Shown: in pieces, positions 44,338 to 52,937 of the stretch | Layout of the letters: each line of letters begins with the position of its first letter | Numbering within the stretch: position 1 is the stretch's first letter | Source: Erythrobacteraceae bacterium | GTDB taxonomy: Bacteria > Pseudomonadota > Alphaproteobacteria > Sphingomonadales > Sphingomonadaceae | Direction of reading: 5' to 3' | DNA length: 64,000 nucleotides | NCBI GenBank assembly: GCA_024642525.1 | Contig: JAHEAX010000003.1 | Location: 83,132-147,131 of the forward strand | Program-made: the position numbers and the translations under genes | Notes under the pieces: model-generated | Database searches by the model: none | Told to the model about the DNA's origin: nothing | What the model saw: the letters and a program-made list of their open reading frames with translations, nothing else

Positions 44338-45246
44338 TCAGGCGCGGATGAGTGTGCCTGCGCCTCGCGAGGTGAAGAATTCCAGCAGCATGGCATGGGG
44401 CACGCGTCCATCCAGCACCACGGCAGCTTCACAGCCCGCCTCCACTGCCTGCACGCAGGTTTCCAGTTTCGGGATCATGCCGCCGGTAATTGCGCCTTCT
44501 GCGCGCAATTTCTCGATCGCAGCAGGGTCCAGATCAGTGACGAGTTCACCATCCTTGTCGAGCACGCCCTTCACATCGGTCAGCAGGAAAAGGCGCGCTG
44601 CACCAAGCGCAGCAGCAATTGCGCCCGCCATTGTATCGGCGTTGATATTATAGGTGTGGCCGTCAGTCCCGGCACCGATGGGTGCCACAACGGGGATCAT
44701 CCCTGCGGCGCTGGCCGTGTCGAGAATGGTCGTATCGACTTCGGATGGTTCGCCCACGAAGCCAAGGTCGACTGCGCGTTCGATATTGCTTTCCGGGTCT
44801 TTCGAAGTGCGTTCCACCTTGGTGGCTGTCACCAGCCCGCCATCCTTGCCCGAAATGCCGATGGCCTTGCCGCCGGCCGCCGCAATCCAGCCGACCAGTT
44901 CCTTGTTGATCGCGCCTGACAGGACCATTTCGGCAATTTCGGCCGTGGCCTTGTCCGTCACCCGCAAACCGTCGACGAAGCTGCTTTCCACGCCCAGACG
45001 TTTCAGCATGGCGCCGATCTGCGGGCCGCCGCCATGGACAACCACGGGGTTGATGCCGACTGCCTTCAGCAGCACGATGTCTTCTGCAAATTCACGCGCC
45101 GCCTTGGGATCGCCCATGGCATGGCCGCCATATTTCACCACGAAAGTGCGGCCCTTGTACCGCTGGAAATAGGGCAGCGCCTCGATCAGCGTTTCCGCCT
45201 TGGCCAGGAATTTCTTGTCATCAGTCTGGGTCGGGCTGGTGCTCAT
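44338..45246 (-). CDS. argB: acetylglutamate kinase
   Basis: ArgB phosphorylates N-acetylglutamate, the second step of arginine synthesis. 302 residues. The ATP-binding [20 protein letters not shown] (about 34-53), the substrate loop [16 protein letters not shown] (about 65-80), the DGLRVTD segment and the C-terminal [16 protein letters not shown] of the regulatory and phosphate site are all present. The N-terminal arm ([13 protein letters not shown]) is typical of hexameric, arginine-inhibited enzymes. It lies 120 bp before yggT. Confidence 0.96.
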   Translation of the reverse strand: MSTSPTQTDDKKFLAKAETLIEALPYFQRYKGRTFVVKYGGHAMGDPKAAREFAEDIVLLKAVGINPVVVHGGGPQIGAMLKRLGVESSFVDGLRVTDKATAEIAEMVLSGAINKELVGWIAAAGGKAIGISGKDGGLVTATKVERTSKDPESNIERAVDLGFVGEPSEVDTTILDTASAAGMIPVVAPIGAGTDGHTYNINADTMAGAIAAALGAARLFLLTDVKGVLDKDGELVTDLDPAAIEKLRAEGAITGGMIPKLETCVQAVEAGCEAAVVLDGRVPHAMLLEFFTSRGAGTLIRA

Positions 45247-45359
45247 CGGGCAGCTTCCTTCGCGTTGTCCGGCGCGCTTAGCGGGTCAGGGCGGCAGATG
45301 AAAGCGCCCTGCGCGCGAAAATCAGGGAAATGCGTGGGGGCAGTCCGCCGAATTCCGCG

Positions 45360-46280
45360 CTAAATTTCCAGTTCCGCTGCCAGCGACGCAAAATCGGCAT
45401 GGCCGGTTACAGGGGCAATCTGTTCTGCCCACATTGCAGCGATCTTCTCTGCCACGATGGCAGGCACTGGCTGACGCGCACTAGCCTTACTGCCGGTGCC
45501 GGCCACCACTTTCGCCGTCTGGCTGCCGGCCGGAAGCCCGCCGTGATCTTCGCTGCGGATGCGCTGCATCTTGTCGTCAAACCGGTCAGAATGTTGCAAC
45601 ATGAAAGCGCGGCTGGTGCGTTCTTCCACCATCGCCAGAACGCGATCATCAATCGGAATTCCGCAAAATCGGGCCAGCGCCTTTATCGCCGCGGGCTTGT
45701 CCGCCACGATGCCGTCATAACTCATCAACAAGGTGTCGGAATCTGCCCGCCGGTCCCACCAGCTCAGCAGATGCGAAGCATAATTGCGCCCGTGCGGCCC
45801 GCCATTTTCCCAGGCCGGCAGGAAATCTTCCGGCGTTATCGTGCCGGGTTCGAAGAACCAGCCTTCCATGAAATGATAAAATGACATGAACGCCGCCACA
45901 GGGTCGCGCAGGGCCACCACATAGCGCAGCCCCGGCGGAAGGTCGTGATACCCCAAATGGCTTTTGAACCCGCGCGGCTCTGCCCGCTGTGCCGCATTCA
46001 GATCGACATCAAGGCCGATGCCTTGCTCGATCCAGGGGACCACGCGGCTGATATCGTCAAAATCCATGTCCCCGCCCATCGGCGCGGCAGTCCGCAGCTG
46101 GTGAAACATCTGTTGCAGCATGGTGGTGCCGCATTTTGCAAAGGGCGTGATGATGACATCGCCGGGCTGCGGGACATAGGGGCTGAATGCCGCCAATTCG
46201 CTTTCGGTTGGGTTCATCGCGGCAAGTGCACGGATGAATTCATCCACCGAATGGGCGCGGCGGGTTACCTTGCCATTCAT
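45360..46280 (-). CDS. sulfotransferase family protein
   Basis: A 306-residue PAPS-dependent sulfotransferase-like protein. The 5'-phosphosulfate loop reads DVIITPFAKCGTTMLQQMFH (about 40-59; the family normally has YPKSGTTW). The catalytic His region is FKSHLGYHDLP, and the 3'-phosphate site is RYVVALRDPVAAFMSFYHFM. A C-terminal PAIVAEKIAAMWAEQ follows. The acceptor is unknown; Sphingomonadales carry several of these. No transfer signs seen. Confidence 0.88.
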   Translation of the reverse strand: MNGKVTRRAHSVDEFIRALAAMNPTESELAAFSPYVPQPGDVIITPFAKCGTTMLQQMFHQLRTAAPMGGDMDFDDISRVVPWIEQGIGLDVDLNAAQRAEPRGFKSHLGYHDLPPGLRYVVALRDPVAAFMSFYHFMEGWFFEPGTITPEDFLPAWENGGPHGRNYASHLLSWWDRRADSDTLLMSYDGIVADKPAAIKALARFCGIPIDDRVLAMVEERTSRAFMLQHSDRFDDKMQRIRSEDHGGLPAGSQTAKVVAGTGSKASARQPVPAIVAEKIAAMWAEQIAPVTGHADFASLAAELEI

Positions 46281-46447
46281 GCGATCAGTGTCCTTTCCCG
46301 TGAAATTTGCGGGGATGATACAGCGCGGCAGCAGGGTGGCAAGCCTGAAGGGCGGCGGGCGAAAGACTTGCCATGGAAAACACTTTTAAACAGCAGTTTA
46401 GCGCAATCTCGGCTGACAGCTTCGTGCAGCCTTGCTAAGCCGCCGCC

Positions 46448-47008
46448 ATGGCCAGGATATTCCGCTTCGACCCCAAAAGACGGCGCGGCAAGAAGCAAGG
46501 CAAATCGGGCGGATGGGGCAAGGCTGCATGGCAAATGCTGCCTTTCCTGCTGCTGGTGGCGCTGGCGACAATCTGGATCATCTATGACATGGCGCGCGAC
46601 GCCGCACCGGCAGATGCACCTGTGGTGGCAGCCCGCGCTGGCCCAGGTGACACAGAAAGCGCGCTGTTTGGCGAATGTTCCGGCCCGGTGCGCGTCACCT
46701 GCGTGGTTGATGGCGACACCTTCTGGTATCGCGGTGACAAGATCCGCATTGCCGATATCGACACACCCGAAATCGGCAGCCCGCAATGCCCGCGCGAAGC
46801 GGAAATGGGGCGGCGCGCCTCGGTCAGGCTGCAGGCGCTGCTCAACCAGGGGCCCTTCACCCTTGCCCCCAACCCCGATGGCCGCGACCAGGATGTCTAT
46901 GGCCGCAAGCTTCGCAATGTGACGCGCGGCGGGCAAAGCCTGGGCGCGATTCTGGTGTCGGAAGGGCTGTCGGATGTGTGGCCCAGCACCATCGACTGGT
47001 GCGGATAG
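46448..47008 (+). CDS. thermonuclease (SNase-like) family protein
   Basis: A 186-residue protein: basic N-terminus, one TM anchor (AAWQMLPFLLLVALATIWII, about 24-43), then a staphylococcal-nuclease fold CVVDGDTFWYRGDKIRIADI with DTPEI, the catalytic pattern's Asp/Arg in VDGDT and IRIADID, and PDGRDQDVYGRKLRNV. The usual second arginine (LxxxGxAR) region is changed to GAILVSEGLSDVWPST. Probably a periplasmic nuclease or nucleic-acid-binding protein. Confidence 0.88.
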   Translation: MARIFRFDPKRRRGKKQGKSGGWGKAAWQMLPFLLLVALATIWIIYDMARDAAPADAPVVAARAGPGDTESALFGECSGPVRVTCVVDGDTFWYRGDKIRIADIDTPEIGSPQCPREAEMGRRASVRLQALLNQGPFTLAPNPDGRDQDVYGRKLRNVTRGGQSLGAILVSEGLSDVWPSTIDWCG

Positions 47009-47021
47009 GGCAATCAGGCGC

Positions 47022-47207
47022 CTATTTGGGGTCGAGCGCCCAGGGGTTGGGTTCATGCAAGGCGGCATCTGCCTTGGCTTGCTCGGCGGCGGTTTCATCT
47101 GCGGATGGCACACTGCAATAAGCGGTCAGCAGCACCACGGCCGACCACCACACCGCTTTCCAGCGGCTGGCAAACACAGTGTTGAGGCGCGGTCCGAACA
47201 TGGCCAT
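47022..47207 (-). CDS. small single-TM hypothetical protein
   Basis: A 61-residue protein with one TM segment (WKAVWWSAVVLLTAYCSVPS, about 17-36) and a polar tail ending EPNPWALDPK. I do not recognise the function. It lies downstream of the YdcH-like gene on the same strand. ATG three codons in (MFGPRLN) is an alternative start. A GC-rich stem followed by seven T (about 47228-47245) lies 20 bp upstream and may terminate the previous gene. Confidence 0.6.
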   Translation of the reverse strand: MAMFGPRLNTVFASRWKAVWWSAVVLLTAYCSVPSADETAAEQAKADAALHEPNPWALDPK

Positions 47208-47252
47208 GTTTTTACCGCGAAACGGTTAAAAAAACGCCCAGGCCTGCGCTGC

Positions 47253-47498
47253 CTAGCCCTTTGCTGTGTCAATCATGCCGGCAATTTCATCCAACAAGGC
47301 CAGCCGCCGCTTTTTCAATTCTTCGAGATGTTCGTCCGATGTCGGGTCGATCTCTGTCTCGGCACGGTGAATTTCGCGGTTCAGTTCGTGATAGCGTTTG
47401 GACAGGGTGGCAAAATGCGCATTGTCCAGCTTAAGCCGGTGTAGCACGGCGCTATCATCGGGAAATTCATCGTGCAGATCGTGCGGGGTATGGGACAT
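47253..47498 (-). CDS. YdcH family (DUF465) protein
   Basis: An 81-residue helical protein: DDSAVLHRLKLDNAHFATLS, YHELNREIHRAETEIDPTSD, EHLEELKKRRLALLDEIAGM. This two-helix coiled pattern is DUF465/YdcH. The start at 47498 is chosen; upstream in-frame residues to 47570 are not conserved. Role unknown. Confidence 0.88.
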   Translation of the reverse strand: MSHTPHDLHDEFPDDSAVLHRLKLDNAHFATLSKRYHELNREIHRAETEIDPTSDEHLEELKKRRLALLDEIAGMIDTAKG

Positions 47499-47604
47499 GG
47501 GCAGTGGCCTTTCATGCAAGCGAGCATGAACTATAGCGCCCCGCCACCACACCGCTTTGCGCTGGATCAAATTGCCAGCGCTTCACCTTGGCCAAGTGGC
47601 TGAA

Positions 47605-47931
47605 TCACGCAGCGATGAAGACATACCAGCAGCCTACGCCAAGCAGCACCAGCTGCAATACCGCCACCTTGTGCAAATGGGCTGAAAAGGGCTGTTTGCG
47701 CGTCTTGTGCCGAAACAGGGCGCGCCCCGCATAGGCACCCACGATGCCGCCAAAAAAGGCCAGTTGCAGCAGCCGCGCTTCCGATATCCGCCGCACCGAC
47801 CCTCTCGGCCCCGCCTCCGCCAGCATCTTGTCGATGCCAAAGGTAGCTAAGCTGATGAAGTTCACCGCGATCAGGAAAGAGGCGATGTTGGCGGGAGTGA
47901 GGAAGTGCGTGAACGGCAGTTCTATCGGCAT
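47605..47931 (-). CDS. DUF1294 family membrane protein
   Basis: A 108-residue protein with three TM segments and the DUF1294 core: FISLATFGIDKMLAEAGPRG, RRISEARLLQLAFFGGIVGA, YAGRALFRHKTRKQPFS. Some relatives are fused to cold-shock domains; here it is alone. Function unknown. Confidence 0.88.
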   Translation of the reverse strand: MPIELPFTHFLTPANIASFLIAVNFISLATFGIDKMLAEAGPRGSVRRISEARLLQLAFFGGIVGAYAGRALFRHKTRKQPFSAHLHKVAVLQLVLLGVGCWYVFIAA

Positions 47932-47949
47932 CGCCGTAAAACCCGAACA

Positions 47950-48192
47950 TTAATAATCTTCACAAGCCACCCCGTCACGATCTCCATCCATATGCGAGCC
48001 ATACCCAGGATCCCCGCGATAAAGTGGTGCCTTGCCGAGCGCCCGCACTTCGTTGCAGCCCTCGTAATAGACGCTTTTCTCGATGGCCTCCCGTTCGGTG
48101 AGCCACTGCGGAATAGTGTCTGCTGCAGACCAAAGCAGGCCTACGCCTAATCCCGCAAACACAGCCAAAACGAAGTGTGTAAGCAATTTCAT
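47950..48192 (-). CDS. excalibur calcium-binding domain protein
   Basis: An 80-residue protein with an N-terminal signal or anchor (LLTHFVLAVFAGLGVGLLWS) and a C-terminal excalibur domain: YYEGCNEVRALGKAPLYRGD and the Ca-loop HMDGDRDGVACEDY (DxDxDGxxCE). Two cysteines flank the domain. Likely extracytoplasmic; often attached to nucleases, and an SNase-like gene lies 1 kb away. MKLLTHF was taken as the start. Confidence 0.86.
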   Translation of the reverse strand: MKLLTHFVLAVFAGLGVGLLWSAADTIPQWLTEREAIEKSVYYEGCNEVRALGKAPLYRGDPGYGSHMDGDRDGVACEDY

Positions 48193-48342
48193 ACGGTTGC
48201 TTTGGAACCGAAAGGGTTGCAGATTGGTAAATCGCTTCGGCAAAACGTAGCCACCGCCGGAAGACTATCTCCCAGCGGCGGGGTTCCAACCAAAATCTGG
48301 AAATTGTAAGCGAATTAAGTTTCAGCTTGCGAGCAAGAACGC

Positions 48343-49413
48343 TTACTCCGCGGCCACACTCCCAGAACCAGCATCATCCCCAAACAGGCCCGGGCCGTCA
48401 TCGGCGACAACGTCATTGGCTTGGTCGCCCTTTTTGGCGGACTGGCGTTTGTCGAAGCTGCTCCATACGTCCTGCCAGTTGCCTTTCGTGGCGCCCTTTG
48501 AATATTCGGTCGCGCGGGTTTCGAAGAAGTTGGCATGTTCCACACCGTTGATCAGCGGGGCGAGCCATGGCAGCGGGTGATCTTCCACCATGTAGATGGC
48601 AGGCAGACCCAGCTGGCTGAGGCGCCAATCCGCGATGTAGCGGATGTAATGCTTGATTTCCTTCGCCGTCATCCCGGGCACAGGGCCCTGTTCAAACGCC
48701 AGATCGATGAAATTGTCTTCCAGGCGAACGGTTTTCTGGCAGGCATCCATGATGTCTTCCTTCACCGCCTTCGTCAGGCAGTCCCGCTCTGCGCAAAAAG
48801 CGTGGAACAGGCGCGTAATGCCTTCGCAATGCAGCGATTCGTCGCGGATGGACCAGCTGACGATCTGCCCCATTCCCTTCATCTTGTTGAAGCGCGGGAA
48901 ATTCATCAGCATGGCAAAGCTGGCAAACAGCTGCAGCCCTTCGGTAAAGCCGCCGAACATGGCCAGCGTGCGGGCAATATCCTCGTCATTATCGACGCCG
49001 AATTCCTGCAGGTAATCGTGCTTGGCCTTCATCTCCTCATATTCGAGGAACATGCCATATTCGCTTTCCGGCATGCCGATGGTGTCGAGCAGATGTGAAT
49101 AGGCGGCGATATGCACCGTTTCCATGTTGGAAAAGGCGGCCAGCATCATCTTCACTTCTGTCGGTTTGAACACGCGGCCGTATTTTTCGTGGTAGCAATC
49201 CTGCACTTCCACGTCCGCCTGGGTGAAGAAACGGAAGATCTGCGTCAGCAGGTTCCGCTCATGGTCGGACAGGTTCTGCGCCCAGTCGCGGCAGTCTTCG
49301 CCCAAGGGCACTTCTTCGGGCATCCAATGGATTTGCTGCTGCCGTTTCCAGAAGTCATAGGCCCACGGATATTCGAAGGGCTTGTAGGTCTTGCGGGCTT
49401 CGGTCAACGACAT
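48343..49413 (-). CDS. nrdB: ribonucleoside-diphosphate reductase subunit beta (class Ia)
   Basis: NrdB holds the diiron-tyrosyl radical cofactor used by NrdA. 356 residues. Metal ligands: METVHIAAYSHLLDTI (about 96-111; Glu, His and the radical Tyr as in E-x-x-H-x3-Y) and RDESLHCEG (Glu, His). The C-terminal tail (ANDVVADDGPGLFGDDAGSG) is the part that docks into NrdA. nrdA lies 1.5 kb upstream on the same strand with three or four small genes in between, so nrdB likely has its own promoter. Confidence 0.96.
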   Translation of the reverse strand: MSLTEARKTYKPFEYPWAYDFWKRQQQIHWMPEEVPLGEDCRDWAQNLSDHERNLLTQIFRFFTQADVEVQDCYHEKYGRVFKPTEVKMMLAAFSNMETVHIAAYSHLLDTIGMPESEYGMFLEYEEMKAKHDYLQEFGVDNDEDIARTLAMFGGFTEGLQLFASFAMLMNFPRFNKMKGMGQIVSWSIRDESLHCEGITRLFHAFCAERDCLTKAVKEDIMDACQKTVRLEDNFIDLAFEQGPVPGMTAKEIKHYIRYIADWRLSQLGLPAIYMVEDHPLPWLAPLINGVEHANFFETRATEYSKGATKGNWQDVWSSFDKRQSAKKGDQANDVVADDGPGLFGDDAGSGSVAAE

Positions 49414-49484
49414 CTAGTGTCTCCATCGGAATTCTTGCGAACAGTCTGCATATCGAATCACGCCTCGATTGCGAAGGCAAGAGT

Positions 49485-49682
49485 TTATGATTCGGCGTGG
49501 ATAAAGGGGGTATATTTTATTTCTTTATCCACCTTGCTGCCCGGCAGTTCAGGCAGCGTGATGTGCGGGCCGGTATCACGCCGCCAACCCAGCGGCCGGA
49601 ACGGGAACGCCCCTGCGCCCGTTACGATGGCAAAGGGCCTGCGCACATTGCGCAGGTCCGCCAGTTGAAAGGGCCATGCCAT
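49485..49682 (-). CDS. possible small protein of 65 residues
   Basis: A 65-residue frame (MAWPFQLADLRNVRRPFAIV ... FRPLGWRRDTGPHITLPELP ... YTPFIHAES) with codon use like nearby genes. Its start codon (49680-49682) overlaps the start codon of the divergent + strand gene at 49681. No good Shine-Dalgarno is visible. I do not recognise it; it could be a shadow. Kept because the composition is unusual for an antisense frame. Confidence 0.4.
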   Translation of the reverse strand: MAWPFQLADLRNVRRPFAIVTGAGAFPFRPLGWRRDTGPHITLPELPGSKVDKEIKYTPFIHAES

Positions 49683-49947
49683 GTCAAAAGACCAGTCCAC
49701 GCCGAATGAAAAGGCAGGTGAAAAACTAGCTATCGACAACCCATCAGGTGCCGCGCGACCGGAATTTAACCAATATGAAGTCAACCAGCCACAAAACATG
49801 GATGACGACACATCGCCAGAACCTGCACCACTGGCGGATCCGGGCAACCCGATTGCCAGCGGTTCCGATATGGGAAGCCAACCGGGTTACGGCAATGCCC
49901 GGACAGAGGATGGCGAGGAAGAAGAGGACGCGGCAACGCCGGACTGA
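49681..49947 (+). CDS. acidic small hypothetical protein
   Basis: An 88-residue, Pro/Asp/Glu-rich protein with no TM segment; likely unstructured (DDDTSPEPAPLADPGNPIAS, and an acidic end EDGEEEEDAATPD). A usable Shine-Dalgarno (GAAAGGG) lies about 7 nt before the ATG. I do not recognise a family. Confidence 0.55.
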   Translation: MSKDQSTPNEKAGEKLAIDNPSGAARPEFNQYEVNQPQNMDDDTSPEPAPLADPGNPIASGSDMGSQPGYGNARTEDGEEEEDAATPD

Positions 49948-49997
49948 TCTTCCCCGCCGGTAGATTTACGCAAATGCGGGAAGCTGGCAGAAACGCC

Positions 49998-50372
49998 TTA
50001 CTTCCAGAACATTCCGCCATTCAGCTTCTTTGACCGGCGGTTGGTCCACATGCGGATATACATCCACAGGCCGGAAAAGCTGAAAAACAGCATGGCAAGG
50101 CCCGACAGGACAGAAATGGCCGTGCCGATGGGCCCGAAAGTTTCGCCCGAATGCAGGTGATGGAATGTGCCCGTCCAGCTGCGGATGCCGGTTTCATTGC
50201 GCGGAGGATTGCAGCGCCAGCCTTCCGGACATTCAAAACCTGCGGGTGCTTCCACCGGCGGTGTTTCGGCCACCGGCCACAGGACAGCCACCTGGCTCAA
50301 AACGCCGGTGGCCGCGATCCAGAGAAGAAAGACGCCGAAAAAGACCGACAGCCAGCGATGCCATTTACGCAT
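49998..50372 (-). CDS. PepSY-associated transmembrane protein
   Basis: A 124-residue protein with an N-terminal TM helix (WHRWLSVFFGVFLLWIAATG, about 4-23) and a C-terminal one (TAISVLSGLAMLFFSFSGLW) followed by the conserved LWMYIRMW. The HRW-x-x-x-x-x-G start and the periplasmic HHLHSGETFG segment are typical of PepSY_TM proteins, often linked to iron-siderophore reduction. It is shorter than full PepSY_TM proteins. ATG 50372 was chosen. Confidence 0.82.
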   Translation of the reverse strand: MRKWHRWLSVFFGVFLLWIAATGVLSQVAVLWPVAETPPVEAPAGFECPEGWRCNPPRNETGIRSWTGTFHHLHSGETFGPIGTAISVLSGLAMLFFSFSGLWMYIRMWTNRRSKKLNGGMFWK

Positions 50373-50393
50373 GAATACCTCAATGTTTTTGCA

Positions 50394-50406
50394 ATTGCCT
50401 CGCAAT
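50394..50406. promoter_or_regulatory. Short inverted repeat upstream of the PepSY-type gene
   Basis: ATTGC-CTC-GCAAT, 21 bp before the start, inside an AT-rich stretch (TTGCAATTGCCTCGCAAT). It resembles part of an alphaproteobacterial Fur-type site and would suit an iron-related membrane protein; the match is too short to be firm. Confidence 0.25.
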
Positions 50407-50527
50407 AACAATTAATGGCGCGTGCGCAAGCAACATATTGTCGCAGTTTGTATTTGATCTGGATTTGTCGGCGCGGCCTGCTGAAATGCACGCACCCGCG
50501 GCGCTTCGGTTACCAGTTGGGGCCTAA

Positions 50528-50848
50528 TTAATCGCGGCGCTTTGACCTGAAATGCGATCCGCCGCCGAGCACGGTAATGCCCAGAAAGAAGCCGAAATCA
50601 TACCAGCCCCCGCTGTTGGGCACGGAATAAACCGCAATCCCTGAATCAAACAGCGACCCGATAAAGGCAAAGGGGAAAACAAAGCCGTGCCACATACCCC
50701 ACCAGAAACCGGGCACATCCGCACCCTGTTCAACCGTGGCGGGAATTTGCGAGGCGCAGGCAGAAATGAGGAGGATGGCGGGCAACACTGCCCAACGAGA
50801 AAGGCCGCGCCAGTTTGCATTACTGCTTCCTGACCCGGCCTTTTTCAT
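50528..50848 (-). CDS. small lipoprotein/membrane protein downstream of nrdA
   Basis: A 106-residue protein with a lipobox-like LISAC near Cys32, then two hydrophobic segments (GFWWGMWHGFVFPFAFIGSL and GWYDFGFFLGITVLGGG) and a basic end. Not recognised. It starts 22 bp after the nrdA stop, likely co-transcribed with it. Confidence 0.7.
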   Translation of the reverse strand: MKKAGSGSSNANWRGLSRWAVLPAILLISACASQIPATVEQGADVPGFWWGMWHGFVFPFAFIGSLFDSGIAVYSVPNSGGWYDFGFFLGITVLGGGSHFRSKRRD

Positions 50849-50870
50849 ATTCAATCTCGCTTTGTGGCTG

Positions 50871-52937
50871 TTACTGGCAGCTGAGGCATTCTTCGTAATC
50901 GGTCTGTTCAGCGCCTGCCGACAGTTCGATCTTGGCCAGGTCTGCGGTATTGTCCGCTTCCACGCCGCCGGCAAAACCGGCGCGCTGCACTGATTTCGAG
51001 CGCAGGTAATAGAGCGACTTGATGCCCTTTTCCCATGCCTGGAAATGCAGCATTGCCAGATCCCATTTGTCGACATCAGCCGGAATAAACAGGTTCAGGC
51101 TCTGTGCCTGGTCGATGAATGGTGCGCGGTCTGCTGCATATTCGAGCAGGTAGCGCTGGTCGATTTCAAAGCTGGTCTTGAAGACCGACTTTTCCTCGGC
51201 CGTCAGGAAATCCAGGTGCTGGACTGAACCGCCCTTTTCCAGAATTGAATTCCACACATTGGTCGAATCCTTGCTCTTTTCCGCCAGCAATTTCTGCAGA
51301 TAGGGGTTCTTGACCACGAAGCTGCCCGACAATGTCTTGTGGGTGTAGATATTGGCCGGGATCGGTTCGATGCAGGCGCTGGTGCCGCCGCAGATGATCG
51401 AGATCGATGCAGTCGGTGCAATCGCCATCTTGCAGCTGAACCGTTCCATCGCGCCCATGTCTTCGGCATCGGGGCAAGGCCCACGTTCATGCGCCAGCAG
51501 CATGGAGGCCTCTTCTGCCTTGCCGCTGATGTGCTTGAACATCTTGAGGTTCCAGACCTTGGCCATGCTGCCTTCCAGCGGCAGGTTCTTCATCTGGAGG
51601 AAGGAATGGAAGCCCATCACACCGAGGCCGACCGACCGTTCGCGCGATGCGGAATAGCGTGCCCGGTCCATTTCGGGCGGGGCGCGGTCGATATAATCCT
51701 GCAGGACATTGTCGAGGAAACGCATCACGTCTTCGATGAAGACCTTGTCGGTGTTCCACTCGTCCCATTTTTCCAGGTTGAGCGACGACAGGCAGCACAC
51801 CGCCGTGCGGTCATTGCCCAAGTGGTCAATGCCGGTTGGCAGGGTGATTTCCGAACACAGGTTGGACGTCGAAACCTTGAGGCCAAGATCGCGGTGATGC
51901 TTCGGCATCATCCGGTTCACCGTGTCGGAGAAGACAATATAGGGTTCGCCTGTTGCAAGGCGGGTTTCCACCAGCTTCTGGAACAGGGATCGCGCATCGA
52001 CCTGGCCGCGCACTTCGCCGGTCTTGGGCGATTTGAGGTCGAATTTCTCGCCCGCGCGTACGGCTTCCATGAATTCGTCCGTCAGCAGGACGCCGTGGTG
52101 CAGGTTGAGCGCCTTGCGGTTGAAGTCGCCCGATGGCTTGCGGATTTCGAGGAATTCCTCGATTTCAGGGTGCGAGACATCAAGATAGCAGGCAGCCGAA
52201 CCGCGGCGCAGGGAACCCTGCGAAATGGCCAGCGTCAGGCTGTCCATCACCCGCACGAAAGGAATGATGCCGCTGGTCTTGCCATTAAGGCCAACCGGCT
52301 CGCCAATGCCGCGCACATTGCCCCAGTAAGTGCCGATCCCGCCACCCTTGGATGCGAGCCACACGTTTTCATTCCACGTGCCGACAATGCCTTCGAGGCT
52401 GTCGGTGACAGAATTGAGATAGCAGGAAATCGGCAGGCCGCGGCTTGTGCCGCCATTGGACAGAACCGGCGTTGCAGGCATGAACCACAGGCGCGAGATA
52501 TAGTCATAGAGACGCTGTGCGTGTTCCTGATCGTCCGCATAGGCATCGGCCACGCGGGCAAACAGGTCCTGGAAATTTTCACCGGGAAGCAGGTAGCGAT
52601 CGATCAGCGTATCCTTGCCGAATTCGGTCAGCAGGGCATCGCGGCTGTTATCGGTGACGACAGTGAAGCGGCGATCACGAACTTTCTTCGTGTCGGCCTT
52701 GTCAGCAGCAGCACCGGCAGAGCTTTGCGACATTGCCGCAGCAGCCTGCGTCAGTGCGCCGGCCATGGCTTCAGCGGCCTTTTCAGCCACCAGCTCGTCC
52801 GTACCCTTGTCCATCGTTTCCATATTTACCGCGCGCTTCTCTTTGGTTGTGGCAGGCGCTTCTGGCGCTGAGTCGACCGTGTCATTCGTATCCAGATCGA
52901 GCCCCATGGCTGCCTCGTCCCCACTTTTGAAATCCAT
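50871..52937 (-). CDS. nrdA: ribonucleoside-diphosphate reductase subunit alpha (class Ia)
   Basis: NrdA reduces ribonucleoside diphosphates to deoxy forms. 688 residues. Catalytic motifs: LPISCYLNSV and AVCCLSSLNL (redox Cys pair), STSNLCSEITLP (thiyl Cys and Glu), SLYYLRS (radical-transfer Tyr pair) and the C-terminal ECLSCQ. Catalytic sequence begins near residue 85; before it is an Ala-rich, low-complexity stretch (EAMAGALTQAAAAMSQSSAG) and no ATP-cone domain, so the overall-activity site seems absent. The start MDFKSGDEA (52937) was chosen; GTG/ATG further upstream add 20 residues. Confidence 0.95.
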   Translation of the reverse strand: MDFKSGDEAAMGLDLDTNDTVDSAPEAPATTKEKRAVNMETMDKGTDELVAEKAAEAMAGALTQAAAAMSQSSAGAAADKADTKKVRDRRFTVVTDNSRDALLTEFGKDTLIDRYLLPGENFQDLFARVADAYADDQEHAQRLYDYISRLWFMPATPVLSNGGTSRGLPISCYLNSVTDSLEGIVGTWNENVWLASKGGGIGTYWGNVRGIGEPVGLNGKTSGIIPFVRVMDSLTLAISQGSLRRGSAACYLDVSHPEIEEFLEIRKPSGDFNRKALNLHHGVLLTDEFMEAVRAGEKFDLKSPKTGEVRGQVDARSLFQKLVETRLATGEPYIVFSDTVNRMMPKHHRDLGLKVSTSNLCSEITLPTGIDHLGNDRTAVCCLSSLNLEKWDEWNTDKVFIEDVMRFLDNVLQDYIDRAPPEMDRARYSASRERSVGLGVMGFHSFLQMKNLPLEGSMAKVWNLKMFKHISGKAEEASMLLAHERGPCPDAEDMGAMERFSCKMAIAPTASISIICGGTSACIEPIPANIYTHKTLSGSFVVKNPYLQKLLAEKSKDSTNVWNSILEKGGSVQHLDFLTAEEKSVFKTSFEIDQRYLLEYAADRAPFIDQAQSLNLFIPADVDKWDLAMLHFQAWEKGIKSLYYLRSKSVQRAGFAGGVEADNTADLAKIELSAGAEQTDYEECLSCQ

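Noticed and set aside
47223..47245. A third r-protein-like leader attenuator before the 61-residue gene at 47207
   Set aside because: The stem is weak and imperfect, and it more simply terminates the YdcH-like gene.
51339..52871. 510-codon open frame on the + strand inside nrdA
   Set aside because: Fully antisense to a certain NrdA; low-complexity product without any family motif, as expected for the codon bias of this genome.
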